NCBI GenBank assembly: GCA_050010315.1
Contig: JBEKLG010000029.1
Coordinates: forward strand, 1-15,779
Origin: Bog-793 sp050010315
Lineage (GTDB): Bacteria > Actinomycetota > Acidimicrobiia > Acidimicrobiales > Bog-793
Length of the DNA: 15,779 nt
Reading direction: 5' to 3'
This document shows, piece by piece, positions 1-7,430 of this stretch. Both the position numbers and the translations under genes were made by a program. The notes under the pieces were generated by a model. The model did no database searches. It saw only the letters and a program-made list of their open reading frames with translations, and had not been told where the DNA came from. Numbering within the stretch: position 1 is the stretch's first letter; each line of letters starts with the position of its first letter.

Positions 1-549
1 CTGGCGGATCTGATGACGATCATCGAGCGCTTCGGCGATCCCCGGGGTCGCACGGTGACGATCAGCTGGGCCTGCGCCGCGAGCTACCAGAAACCGATCA
101 GCGTCCCCCAGAGCCTCGTGCTCTTGCTCCCACGCTTCGGCGTCAACGTCCGGCTCGTCCACCCTCCCGAGTTCGCACTCATGCCAGAAGTCGTCGAGCA
201 GGCGAAAGAGAAGGCGCGCCTGGCGCACGCCTCTTTCGAGGTGTCGCACGACTTCGACGAGGGCATGCGCGACACCGACGTCATCTACGCGAAGAGCTGG
301 CGAGCGCTCGTCTCGACGACGGACGAGGCCGAAGGGGCGAAGCTCATCGCCACCTACAGCGATTGGATCACCGACTCGCGCCGGCTAGCCATGGCGCACG
401 AGGACGCGATCTACATGCATCCTCTGCCGGCGGATCGAGGCGTCGAGGTAGCCGACGAGGTGATCGACGGAGCGCACTCCGTCGTCTACGACCAGGCCGA
501 GAACCGCCTGCACGGCCAGAAGGCCGTGATGGCGTTGACGATGCGCTAG
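1..549 (+). CDS. ygeW: YgeW-like knotted carbamoyltransferase, 5'-truncated
   Basis: This is the C-terminal part of a transcarbamylase; the frame is open to base 1, so the gene starts upstream. The first visible residues, LADLMTIIERFGD, are what normally follows the HPTQ motif, so the carbamoyl-phosphate domain is mostly missing. The segment SWACAASYQKPISVPQ and the later VVEQAKEKA and IYAKSW blocks match the E. coli YgeW pattern rather than ordinary ornithine carbamoyltransferase. The substrate-domain motif reads MHPLPADRG, where ornithine carbamoyltransferases have HCLP. The C-terminus (ENRLHGQKAVMALTMR) is complete. YgeW is linked to breakdown of a carbamoylated intermediate of urate/purine degradation to carbamoyl phosphate. 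The carbamate kinase gene follows after 12 bases, so the two are almost certainly one operon. The family call is firm; the exact substrate is not. Confidence 0.85.
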   Translation: MADLMTIIERFGDPRGRTVTISWACAASYQKPISVPQSLVLLLPRFGVNVRLVHPPEFALMPEVVEQAKEKARLAHASFEVSHDFDEGMRDTDVIYAKSWRALVSTTDEAEGAKLIATYSDWITDSRRLAMAHEDAIYMHPLPADRGVEVADEVIDGAHSVVYDQAENRLHGQKAVMALTMR

Positions 550-561
550 AGGTCTGCGGGG

Positions 562-1512
562 ATGGGCGGTCGGCTCGCAGTCGTGGCGATCGGCGGGAAC
601 TCGCTGATCAAAGACCGCATGCACCAGTCGGTGCGCGACCAGTACATCGCGGCGCACGAGACCTCTGGGCACGTGGCGGCGATGGTCGAAGCGGGCTGGA
701 ACGTGGTGGTCGGCCACGGCAACGGTCCGCAGGTCGGCTTCATCTTGCGGCGCTCCGAGATCGCCGCCCATGAGCTGCACGAGATCCCGCTCGACGTCTG
801 CGGCGCCGACTCCCAGGGCGCGATCGGCTACGCCCTCGCCCAGAACCTCCAGAACGTCCTGCGGCGGCGCGGCATCGGCCGGCCGGTGGCGGCGGTCGTG
901 ACCCAGGTCGAGGTGGCGCGCGACGATCCGGCCTTTGTGAGCCCGAGCAAGCCGATCGGCTCGTTCATGGACGAAACCGAGGCGCGCAGGCGCGAGAAGA
1001 GGGACGGTTGGGACGTCGTCGAGGACGCCAGCCGGGGCTGGCGGCGGGTCGTCGCCTCACCCCGCCCGCGCCGCATCGTCGAGATCGAAGCGATCAGGGC
1101 GCTCGTCGAGGCGGGGGAGATCGTCGTCGCCGTCGGCGGCGGGGGCATCCCCGTGGTTGCTGACGCCACGGGTGATCTCACAGGAGTAGAGGCCGTGATC
1201 GACAAGGACCTCGGCTGCTCGTTGCTGGCGCGCGATCTCAGCGCGGAGCTGCTCTTGATCTCGACGGCGGTCGAGAAGGTCGCCCTCAACTTCGGCACGC
1301 CCGCCCAGCGATGGGTGGACCATCTCACGCTCGCCGAGGCGCGCCGCTACCTCGCCGAAGGCGTGCACTTCGCGGCCGGCAGCATGGCGCCGAAGATCGA
1401 AGCGATCATCGAGTATCTCGAGGATGGTGGGACCCGCGCCATCGTCACCGATCCTCCGAACCTTGGCGCGGCGCTCGCCGGGCGCACGGGCACGCTCTTC
1501 ACCGTTGACTAG
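562..1512 (+). CDS. arcC: Carbamate kinase
   Basis: Carbamate kinase (amino-acid kinase fold, cytosolic) makes ATP and carbamate from carbamoyl phosphate and ADP in catabolic use. The 316-residue product is full length for the family. It opens with VVAIGGNSL (residues 6-14), has VVVGHGNGPQVG (47-58), the internal VAVGGGGIPV block and the VIDKDLGCSLLA segment that contacts nucleotide, and ends with the conserved GTLF. The ATG start is preceded by AGAGG about nine bases upstream, just after the stop codon of the carbamoyltransferase gene. That tight spacing indicates co-transcription, with the first enzyme supplying carbamoyl phosphate to the second. An arginine deiminase role is less likely because no arcA or ordinary arcB is visible and a xanthine dehydrogenase-type operon lies next door. 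Confidence 0.95.
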   Translation: MGGRLAVVAIGGNSLIKDRMHQSVRDQYIAAHETSGHVAAMVEAGWNVVVGHGNGPQVGFILRRSEIAAHELHEIPLDVCGADSQGAIGYALAQNLQNVLRRRGIGRPVAAVVTQVEVARDDPAFVSPSKPIGSFMDETEARRREKRDGWDVVEDASRGWRRVVASPRPRRIVEIEAIRALVEAGEIVVAVGGGGIPVVADATGDLTGVEAVIDKDLGCSLLARDLSAELLLISTAVEKVALNFGTPAQRWVDHLTLAEARRYLAEGVHFAAGSMAPKIEAIIEYLEDGGTRAIVTDPPNLGAALAGRTGTLFTVD

Positions 1513-1590
1513 GACCGCGGAATTCGACCGCCTGCGACGGTGATTGTTCCGACCGGCGGCGGGCCCGGCAACCCATGGCGGCACGAGCTT

Positions 1591-1611
1591 GGAATGAAGG
1601 TCTCTCGTTCC
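1591..1611. terminator. Possible hairpin between convergent genes
   Basis: Between the carbamate kinase stop and the convergent iron-sulphur subunit stop, bases 1591-1597 can pair with 1605-1611 (one G-T wobble) around a 7-base loop. There is no T-run, so it is only a weak candidate for a shared terminator. Confidence 0.25.
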
Positions 1612-1656
1612 CGCCTGCTTGGATGACGCGGTGAGGTGCTCGAACCCGCGGAGGTC

Positions 1657-2115
1657 TCAGCCTCCCGCCGCGAGATGGACGGCGTCGATGATCTTCTGGT
1701 AGCCGGTGCAGCGGCAGAGGTTTCCGGAGAGAGCCTCGCGGATCTGCGCGTCGTCGGGAGAGGTCACGCGCCGGAGCAGGTCGTGGGTGGCCATGACGAA
1801 GCCGGGGGTGCAGAACCCGCACTGGACGGCGCCCGCTTCGACGAAGGCCCGTTGGATGGAATCGAGCGGCCCCTCGGGGGAGAGCCCCTCGACCGTCACG
1901 ACGTCCCGGCCCTCGGCTTGACCGGCGGGGACGAGACAGGCACAGACGAGCAGGTCGTCGAGGTAGACGGCGCACGACCCGCACTCACCCTGTTCGCAGG
2001 CGTTCTTCGTGCCCACGAGGCCGAGCTCGTCGCGCAGCAGGTTGAGCAGGCTTGCTGCCTCCTCGACGCCCTCAGCGACGCGGCACCGGCCGTTGACGGT
2101 CAACGAGACCCTCAT
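1657..2115 (-). CDS. Xanthine dehydrogenase-family 2x[2Fe-2S] subunit
   Basis: This is the small electron-transfer subunit of a three-subunit molybdenum hydroxylase (CoxS/XdhC-iron-sulphur type, cytosolic), passing electrons from the molybdenum centre to FAD. The 152-residue product has a plant-type ferredoxin domain with C40, C45, C48 and C60, then the helical second domain with C99, C102, C134 and C136 (CGFC and CRC motifs). All eight cluster ligands are present. I place the start at ATG 2115, giving MRVSLTVNG, because this ATG overlaps the FAD-subunit stop as ATGA, a classic coupled junction; an upstream start at 2148 would add an unconserved extension. It is the last gene of the - strand operon. 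Confidence 0.93.
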   Translation of the reverse strand: MRVSLTVNGRCRVAEGVEEAASLLNLLRDELGLVGTKNACEQGECGSCAVYLDDLLVCACLVPAGQAEGRDVVTVEGLSPEGPLDSIQRAFVEAGAVQCGFCTPGFVMATHDLLRRVTSPDDAQIREALSGNLCRCTGYQKIIDAVHLAAGG

Positions 2116-2984
2116 ACGCCGTTCCCCCGGTACTCCTCCCAGCACCACGAAAGGGCGCGCCGGGCGAGGACCCCGAGCGCATGCCGCCGGTAGGCGGCCG
2201 AACCGCGCACGTCGTCGATCGGTCTCGCCGCTTCGGCGACGAGGCGGGCGAAATGGCCGATCACGGCGTCAGAAAGAGCCGGCCGCGCCTCCCAGGCGCC
2301 GATCTCGCCGAGGTGCCCCTCGAGGAACTCCTCGGCAAACCGGGCTCGCAGGGGCACCGGTCCGGCGGAGCCGATCCCGGTGCCGACGCGGCCGGTCTCG
2401 GGGTGGAGGGCGAGCGAGAACGAGCAGATGGCGATGACCATGGCATTGCGCGACCCCACCTTGGAATAAGTCTGGGGGCCGCTCGCCGCCGGGACCCACA
2501 CCGCGGCGATCAGCTCGTCTGGACGCAGCACGCTGCGTTTCGGGCCGGTGAAGAACTCGGCGACGGGGACGGTCCGGCTGGCGTGGAGCGAGGCGAGCTC
2601 GACCTCGGCGCGACAGGCGAGCAGCGGCGGGTGGCAGTCCCCGGCGGGGGACGCCGAGCCGAGGTTGCCGCCGATCGTGCCGCGGTTGCGGATCGGCGGG
2701 GAACCGACGGTGCGGGCGGCGGTGGCGAGGCCGGGGAGGTCGGCGGCGAGGTCAGCGATGATCGTCTGGTAGGTGACCCCGGAGCCCACCCGGACCTGCC
2801 CGTTCTCCCGGCCGAAGGCCCGCAGCTCCTCGACCCCCGACAGGTCGAGGAAGGCCGGCGGGTGGAGACGGCCGAAGTTGGCCTCGACCATGACGTCGGT
2901 GCCGCCGGCGACGACCACGGCCTCGGGGTGGGCGGATCGCTCGGCGAGAGCCTCCGCCCAGCTCGTCGGCTGGATGAAGGTCAC
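2112..2984 (-). CDS. Xanthine dehydrogenase-family FAD-binding subunit
   Basis: This is the medium subunit of the molybdenum hydroxylase. It binds FAD and hands electrons to the final acceptor. The sequence shows the FAD pyrophosphate-binding motif VVAGGTDVM (residues 24-32) and the second flavin motif TIGGNLGSASPAGD (103-116), followed by a CO dehydrogenase flavoprotein C-terminal-like domain; about 290 residues is the usual length. I prefer GTG 2984, giving MTFIQPTSWAEAL, which resembles the normal N-terminus. GTG 3008 is an alternative that adds eight residues and has a slightly better GGGTGG upstream. The gene lies roughly 80 bases after the molybdopterin subunit and overlaps the iron-sulphur subunit by four bases, so translation of the two is probably coupled. 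Confidence 0.93.
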   Translation of the reverse strand: MTFIQPTSWAEALAERSAHPEAVVVAGGTDVMVEANFGRLHPPAFLDLSGVEELRAFGRENGQVRVGSGVTYQTIIADLAADLPGLATAARTVGSPPIRNRGTIGGNLGSASPAGDCHPPLLACRAEVELASLHASRTVPVAEFFTGPKRSVLRPDELIAAVWVPAASGPQTYSKVGSRNAMVIAICSFSLALHPETGRVGTGIGSAGPVPLRARFAEEFLEGHLGEIGAWEARPALSDAVIGHFARLVAEAARPIDDVRGSAAYRRHALGVLARRALSWCWEEYRGNGV

Positions 2985-3066
2985 GGCGCCATGGTGCCAC
3001 AGCACCACCGCGCCACCCGGGGCGTGCCCAGCGGTCCACGCCGCATGGAATGGGGTCCCGAGCGCT

Positions 3067-5457
3067 TCACATCAGCCTCTGCTGGCCCGAGCTCATCTCG
3101 GCGTAGAAAGGGAGCGCCTCCTGGCCCGGTACGTCGGGCGACGGGGGAGGACCCGCCGTCGCCGCGGGACCGCGCAGCCCGACGAGCTCGTCCGGCGTGA
3201 CGGGCGCGCGGTTCAGCTCCCGCCCGGTGGCGTCGCGCAGGGCGGCGACCACCGCCGCCGTCGCCACGACCGTCGGCGACTCGCCGATGCCCTTCAAGCC
3301 GTACGGGGTGCCGGGCTCGGGTTCCTCGACGGCGACGGAGACGACCGGTGGCATGTCGAGGATCGTCGGGATCAGGTAGTCGGTGAACGACGGGTTCCGG
3401 ATCACCCCGTTCTCGAGCTGAACCGCCTCCATCAGCCCGAGGCCGAGCCCCTGGGCGGTGCCGCCCTCGATCTGGCCGGTAAAGCCCAGGGGGTTCAGGA
3501 CCCTGCCGGCGTCGATCGCCGCGGCCACCTGCAGGACGCGCACCAACCCGAGGTCCTCGTCCACCTCGACGACCGCCCGTTCGGCCGCGAAGGCGAAGCA
3601 GGCGTGGATGTCCCCCTGGCCCGATTCGTCGAAGGGTGCGGTCGGGCGGTGGTGGTAGACGGCTTCACTGGACACCGGCTCGTCGAGGAGGTCGACGAGC
3701 TCGACCACGGGAGCGCCGTCGGCGGCGACCCAGCCGTCGGCTAGCGAGAGCTCAGCGTCGGGCGGGCAGGTTCCGGCCCGAGCGCGGGCCCGCTCGAAAA
3801 GCGCCTCGCGGACCGCGGCACAGGCCATCTGCACCGCGCCGCCCGTCATCATCGACTGACGCGAGGCGGAAGTGGATCCGGCGCCGCCGATCGAGGTGTC
3901 GATCGGGTGCAAGACGACCCGGTCGACCTCGAGCTCAGTGCGCACGACCTGGGCGAGGAAGGTGTGGAGGCCCTGACCCATCTCGACCGCGGCGGTGTGG
4001 ATCTCCGCTTCCGGCCCGTCAGGGGTGCGGCTGAGCGTGACCCGTGCCGTGGCGAAGTCGTCGAAACCCTCGCTGAACGCCACGTTCTTGTAGCCGACGG
4101 CGAAGCCCACCCCGCGCTTGATCCCCTCGCCGTGGGTGACGTTGCCCGCGCCCCCGGGATAGCGCATCAGGTCTCGGCCCGATGTCGGCTCGCACTCGGG
4201 CAGGGGCACGGCCGTGCAGCGCTCGATCAGCTCCCGCACCGGGGCGGCGCCCGTGACGACCTGCCCGGTCGGCAGCGTCGAGCCGGTGGACAGCGCGTTG
4301 ATCAGCCTCAGCTCGACCGGGTCGATCGCGAGGGCGCGGGCGAGCTTGTCCATCTGGGCTTCGTAGGCGAAGCACATCTGGGGAGCACCGAAGCCGCGCA
4401 TCGCCCCGCAGGGCGGGTTGTTCGTGTAGACGACGGTCCCCTCCACCTGGACATGGGGCACTTCGTAAGGGCCGGCGGCCATGCTCGCCGCGTTTCCCAA
4501 GACCGCGGGCGACGACGAGGCGTAGGCGCCGCCGTCGAGAAGCAGCCGGGCGGTCATCGCCACCAGTCGGCCGTCGCGCCTGGCGCCGTGTCGCATCCAG
4601 ACGCGCGAGGGGTGACGGTGCACGTGACCGTGGAAAGACTCCTCGCGCCCGTAGCTGATCTTCACCGGCCTGGCGGTGCGCAGGGCGAGCAGGCAGGCGT
4701 GGATCTGCATGTGGATGTCCTCGCGGGACCCGAACGCCCCGCCGACGCCGGCGAGGTGCAACCGGACCTTCCCCTCAGGTAGACCAAGGCACGGCGCGAT
4801 CTGCTCCCGGTCGACATGCAGCCACTGCGTCGTGACGTAAAGGTCCACGCCCCCGTCTTCGGCCGGCACCGCCAGTCCCGCCTCCGGCCCGAGCGCCGCC
4901 TGGTCCTGCATCGCCGTCTCGTAGTAGCCGTCGACCCAGACGTCGGCCTCGGCGCTGTCGGGCTCGCCGTGGACGATGTGCACGTGACGCAGCACGTTGC
5001 CGGTCGCGTGCAGTCGTGGGGCATCGGCCAAAAGGGCCGCTTCCATGTCGAAAACACCGGGCAGGGCCTCGAGGTCGACGGTGATGCGGCCCAGCGCCTC
5101 CTTGGCGAGCGCCGGCGTCGAGGCGGCGACCAGGGCGATCGGTTCGCCGGCGTAGCGCACGACATCTTCGGCGAGGACCGGCTGGTCGAAGAAGTTCAGG
5201 CCGAATCGGTTCTTGCCTGGCACGTCCGAGCCGACAATGACCGCCGCGACCCCCGGGCTCGCGACAGCCGGCGTGATGTCGAGCCCGCGGATTCGGGCGT
5301 GCGCCAGAGGAGACCGCAGGGTCGCGCCGAAGAGCATGCCGTCGCGGTGGAGGTCGCTGGCGTAGGGGAACGACCCTGTCACCTTGGGCTCCCCGTCGAT
5401 GCGCCGGGCGGCCTGCCCGACCCTTCCTCGGGTCCCGAAGGTGGTGATCGTGGTCAA
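3067..5457 (-). CDS. Xanthine dehydrogenase-family molybdopterin-binding subunit
   Basis: This is the catalytic large subunit (796 residues) carrying the molybdopterin cofactor; it hydroxylates a heterocycle or aldehyde with water as the oxygen source. The N-terminal a/b hammerhead domain starts around RIDGEPKVTG (19-28). Cofactor and active-site motifs follow in family order: GVGGAFGSRE (237-246), GAMRGFGAPQ (351-360), EMGQGLHT (492-499), GAGSTSASRQ (525-534) and GLKGIGES (720-727). E246, R354 and E726 occupy the places of bovine xanthine dehydrogenase E802, R880 and E1261. The R354 motif lacks the cysteine of CO dehydrogenase (AYxCSFR), which argues against a CO role. The start is TTG with GAGAG six bases upstream and 27 bases after xdhC. 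Xanthine or hypoxanthine is the likely substrate, by residues and context; other purines or aldehydes cannot be excluded. Confidence 0.9.
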   Translation of the reverse strand: MTTITTFGTRGRVGQAARRIDGEPKVTGSFPYASDLHRDGMLFGATLRSPLAHARIRGLDITPAVASPGVAAVIVGSDVPGKNRFGLNFFDQPVLAEDVVRYAGEPIALVAASTPALAKEALGRITVDLEALPGVFDMEAALLADAPRLHATGNVLRHVHIVHGEPDSAEADVWVDGYYETAMQDQAALGPEAGLAVPAEDGGVDLYVTTQWLHVDREQIAPCLGLPEGKVRLHLAGVGGAFGSREDIHMQIHACLLALRTARPVKISYGREESFHGHVHRHPSRVWMRHGARRDGRLVAMTARLLLDGGAYASSSPAVLGNAASMAAGPYEVPHVQVEGTVVYTNNPPCGAMRGFGAPQMCFAYEAQMDKLARALAIDPVELRLINALSTGSTLPTGQVVTGAAPVRELIERCTAVPLPECEPTSGRDLMRYPGGAGNVTHGEGIKRGVGFAVGYKNVAFSEGFDDFATARVTLSRTPDGPEAEIHTAAVEMGQGLHTFLAQVVRTELEVDRVVLHPIDTSIGGAGSTSASRQSMMTGGAVQMACAAVREALFERARARAGTCPPDAELSLADGWVAADGAPVVELVDLLDEPVSSEAVYHHRPTAPFDESGQGDIHACFAFAAERAVVEVDEDLGLVRVLQVAAAIDAGRVLNPLGFTGQIEGGTAQGLGLGLMEAVQLENGVIRNPSFTDYLIPTILDMPPVVSVAVEEPEPGTPYGLKGIGESPTVVATAAVVAALRDATGRELNRAPVTPDELVGLRGPAATAGPPPSPDVPGQEALPFYAEMSSGQQRLM

Positions 5458-5484
5458 CGTGCGCTCTCGGCCTCGCCGCGCACG

Positions 5485-6696
5485 TTAGCGGGCTCGCCTG
5501 TTGGCGTCGCCCACAGACCCGCTGGCCACTCCTCCGTGACCTGAAGGGCCAGGGCCGTGGATCGGGCCGCCGGTCGCCTGGAGCGGCGATCCCGTGTGGC
5601 CGGCCGAGCGCAAGGCGATGATCTCGGCACAGATCGAGACCGCCGTCTCCTCGGGGGTTCGCGCCCCGATGTCGAGGCCGATTGGCGCCATGACCCGGGA
5701 CATCGCCTCGTCGCCGACGCCGGAGTGGCGTAACCGCTGGACGCGGTGGGCGGCCGTGCGGCGAGACCCCATGGCGCCGATGTAACCGACCTGCGTAGAG
5801 AGCGCGGCGACGATGGCCGGAACGTCGAACTTTTGATCGTGGGTGAGGACGCAGACGGCGTCTCGTGCGCCGAGCGTGGGACCGACGGCCGCGAGGTGGC
5901 GGTCCGGCCAGTCGACAACGACCTCGTCAGCCATGGGAAAGCGCGCCGGCGTGGCGAAGGCGGGACGGGCGTCGCACACCGTGACCCGGTAGCCGAGAAC
6001 CTTGGCCATCTTGGCAAGGGCCGCGGCGAAGTCGACGCCGCCGAAGATGAGCATGCGTGGCGGCGGCGTGAAGACCTGGATGAACACGGCGAGATCCTGC
6101 CCGGTGGTCTCGCCTGCCGGGCCGTAGCGGCGCACGTCGGTCCTGCCGGCGTCGATCGCGCCGGCCGCGTCTCGCCGGACCGCCTCGTCGAGGCTCGCCG
6201 GCCCCAACGAGCCGAGTGGCGGGCTGCCGGGGCGCACGAGCATCGTCGCCCCGGGCGTGGCCGCCCGCTCGCCCGCCCCATGCTCGGCTCCGCCCGTTGC
6301 TTCGATCAGCGTGACGAGCGCAACCGGTTGCTCCGTCGACAGCTCCTCGCGCAGCTCGGCAAGGATCCGGCGTTCGAGGCCTGGTCCGCCGAGCGGCTCG
6401 ATGAACAACTCGATCGTTCCGCCGCAGGTGAGGCCGACGGCAAAGGCATCGGCGTCGGAGTAGCCGAAGGTTGCAAGATGCGGCTTGCCGGACTCCATCA
6501 TCGCGAGCGCGTCGGCGATGACGGCGGTCTCCACGCACCCGCCGGACACTGATCCGGCGACCTCGCCCTCTTCGTTGACGGCCATCGCCGCGCCGGGTGG
6601 GCGAGGCGCCGAACCTTCGACGCCGACGACTCGGGCGAGCGCCAGCCGCCGACCAGCCGCCGACCACCGCTCGATGTCGTCGAGGATCTCTCGCAC
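5485..6696 (-). CDS. xdhC: XdhC/CoxI-family molybdoenzyme maturation factor
   Basis: XdhC proteins bind molybdenum cofactor, help its sulphuration and insert it into xanthine dehydrogenase-type enzymes. The 403-residue product has the N-terminal XdhC/CoxI domain, with VAGSVSGGCVE (46-56) and GLTCGGTIELFIEP (88-101). A C-terminal Rossmann domain follows, with FGGVDFAAALAKMAKVLGY (218-236) and YIGAMGSRRT (305-314). It heads the - strand operon, 27 bases before the catalytic subunit, as expected for a dedicated chaperone. GTG 6696 is chosen because the conserved sequence begins there and a TACGCT -10 box ends seven bases before it, which fits a leaderless transcript. The open frame continues far upstream but crosses moaE and is not conserved. 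About 40 glycine- and proline-rich residues at the C-terminus lie beyond the usual domain. Confidence 0.92.
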   Translation of the reverse strand: MREILDDIERWSAAGRRLALARVVGVEGSAPRPPGAAMAVNEEGEVAGSVSGGCVETAVIADALAMMESGKPHLATFGYSDADAFAVGLTCGGTIELFIEPLGGPGLERRILAELREELSTEQPVALVTLIEATGGAEHGAGERAATPGATMLVRPGSPPLGSLGPASLDEAVRRDAAGAIDAGRTDVRRYGPAGETTGQDLAVFIQVFTPPPRMLIFGGVDFAAALAKMAKVLGYRVTVCDARPAFATPARFPMADEVVVDWPDRHLAAVGPTLGARDAVCVLTHDQKFDVPAIVAALSTQVGYIGAMGSRRTAAHRVQRLRHSGVGDEAMSRVMAPIGLDIGARTPEETAVSICAEIIALRSAGHTGSPLQATGGPIHGPGPSGHGGVASGSVGDANRRAR

Positions 6697-6703
6697 AGCG
6701 AAG

Positions 6704-6709
6704 AGCGTA
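6704..6709 (-). promoter_or_regulatory. -10 box of the xdhC-hydroxylase operon, leaderless
   Basis: Read on the - strand this is TACGCT, a match to TAnnnT. Seven bases separate it from the GTG at 6696, placing the transcription start at the initiation codon. No good -35 box was seen 16-18 bases further upstream. Confidence 0.5.
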
Positions 6710-6753
6710 GGGTGCCGCCGCCCGGGTGCCGAGCGCGCAACGCCGCCCGGGTG

Positions 6754-6782
6754 GTCTTCTGTGGGGCAGCCGGGCCTACGAT
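6754..6782 (+). promoter_or_regulatory. Promoter of moaE, leaderless
   Basis: A TACGAT -10 box (6777-6782) lies seven bases before GTG 6790. GTCTTC (6754-6759) sits exactly 17 bases upstream of it. The same two elements with the same 17-base spacing precede cysS. The position favours GTG 6790 as first codon and transcription start. Confidence 0.5.
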
Positions 6783-6789
6783 CGATGCT

Positions 6790-7266
6790 GTGTTGGCAGA
6801 CGAGGGCCGAAGGGACTGGATCGCGGTCACCGCCGCCGAATTGCCGGTCGCGGAGGCACTGGCCTGGGCTTCGCAGCCGGATTGTGGCGCCGTCGTTGCG
6901 TTCTGCGGGACGGTGCGCGATCACTCGGAAGGACGGCCGGGCGTCTTCAGCCTGGAATACGAGGTCTACGAGGCCTACGCCGAAGCGAGGATGTCGGAGG
7001 TGGCGCGCGCCGTGCGGGCACGGTTCCCGCAGGTGCGTCGGATGGCGCTTTTCCACCGCACGGGGATGCTTGGAGTCGGCGACGTCTCGGTCGCCGTGGT
7101 CGTCGCCACCCCGCACCGATCCGATGCCTTCGCGGCCGCCCGCCTCTGCCTCGACATGGTCAAGGCCGCGGTGCCGATCTGGAAGCGCGAGACCTGGGCT
7201 GACGGTTCGGACTGGGTCGAGGGCTCGCGCCCGATCGCCGACGTGTCCGACCTCGACGTTCCTTGA
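6790..7266 (+). CDS. moaE: Molybdopterin synthase catalytic subunit MoaE
   Basis: MoaE, with thiocarboxylated MoaD, puts the dithiolene sulphurs into precursor Z to make molybdopterin, the cofactor needed by the hydroxylase encoded on the opposite strand. The 158-residue product shows FCGTVRDHSEG (38-48), LEYEVYEAYAEARM (55-68), HRTGMLGVGDVSVAV (89-103) and VKAAVPIWKRE (124-134). K125 and K132 correspond to catalytic K119 and K126 of the E. coli enzyme. The start at GTG 6790 is supported by a TACGAT box seven bases upstream; an open frame back to 6712 is possible but adds unconserved residues. No moaD or other cofactor gene is present, so its partner must be encoded elsewhere. It is divergent from xdhC, with 93 bases between the starts. 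Confidence 0.92.
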   Translation: MLADEGRRDWIAVTAAELPVAEALAWASQPDCGAVVAFCGTVRDHSEGRPGVFSLEYEVYEAYAEARMSEVARAVRARFPQVRRMALFHRTGMLGVGDVSVAVVVATPHRSDAFAAARLCLDMVKAAVPIWKRETWADGSDWVEGSRPIADVSDLDVP

Positions 7267-7420
7267 GTCGACCGGCTTAGGCCCAGCCAGGGTGATCCCG
7301 GAACGCGGTATGTTGCCGCAGACAAAGGGGGCCGGTGCCGGGCAAGGCGCGGCGCGAGTCGGCGGCGTGATCGGTGGAGGTGGGTGCAGATCGAAGCTCG
7401 AGTCGGTGTCCCGTGCCCGA

Positions 7421-7424
7421 GGAG
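7421..7424 (+). promoter_or_regulatory. Ribosome binding site deciding the carbamoyltransferase start
   Basis: GGAG within GGAGAAGAAG lies six bases before ATG 7431. It is the best Shine-Dalgarno match in this block and favours ATG 7431 over the in-frame GTG at 7374. Confidence 0.7.
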
Positions 7425-7430
7425 AAGAAG

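Noticed and set aside
1513..1656. A tRNA-like CTCGAACCC stretch in the gap between convergent genes
   Set aside because: No acceptor stem, D arm or anticodon arm can be built around it.
2181..3200. Long + strand open frames opposite the FAD and molybdopterin subunits
   Set aside because: They are D/G/R-rich shadows without motifs; the - strand genes are full length with all cofactor motifs.
7276..7288. A 13-base exact repeat (CTTAGGCCCAGCC) also at 10205-10217
   Set aside because: One or two exact matches of this length are expected by chance in a window of this size, and the second copy is the coding end of the zincin gene.
7267..7430. Possible promoter (TATGTT near 7308) for the second carbamoyltransferase
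   Set aside because: No supporting -35 box or spacing was found; the gene may equally be read through from moaE.
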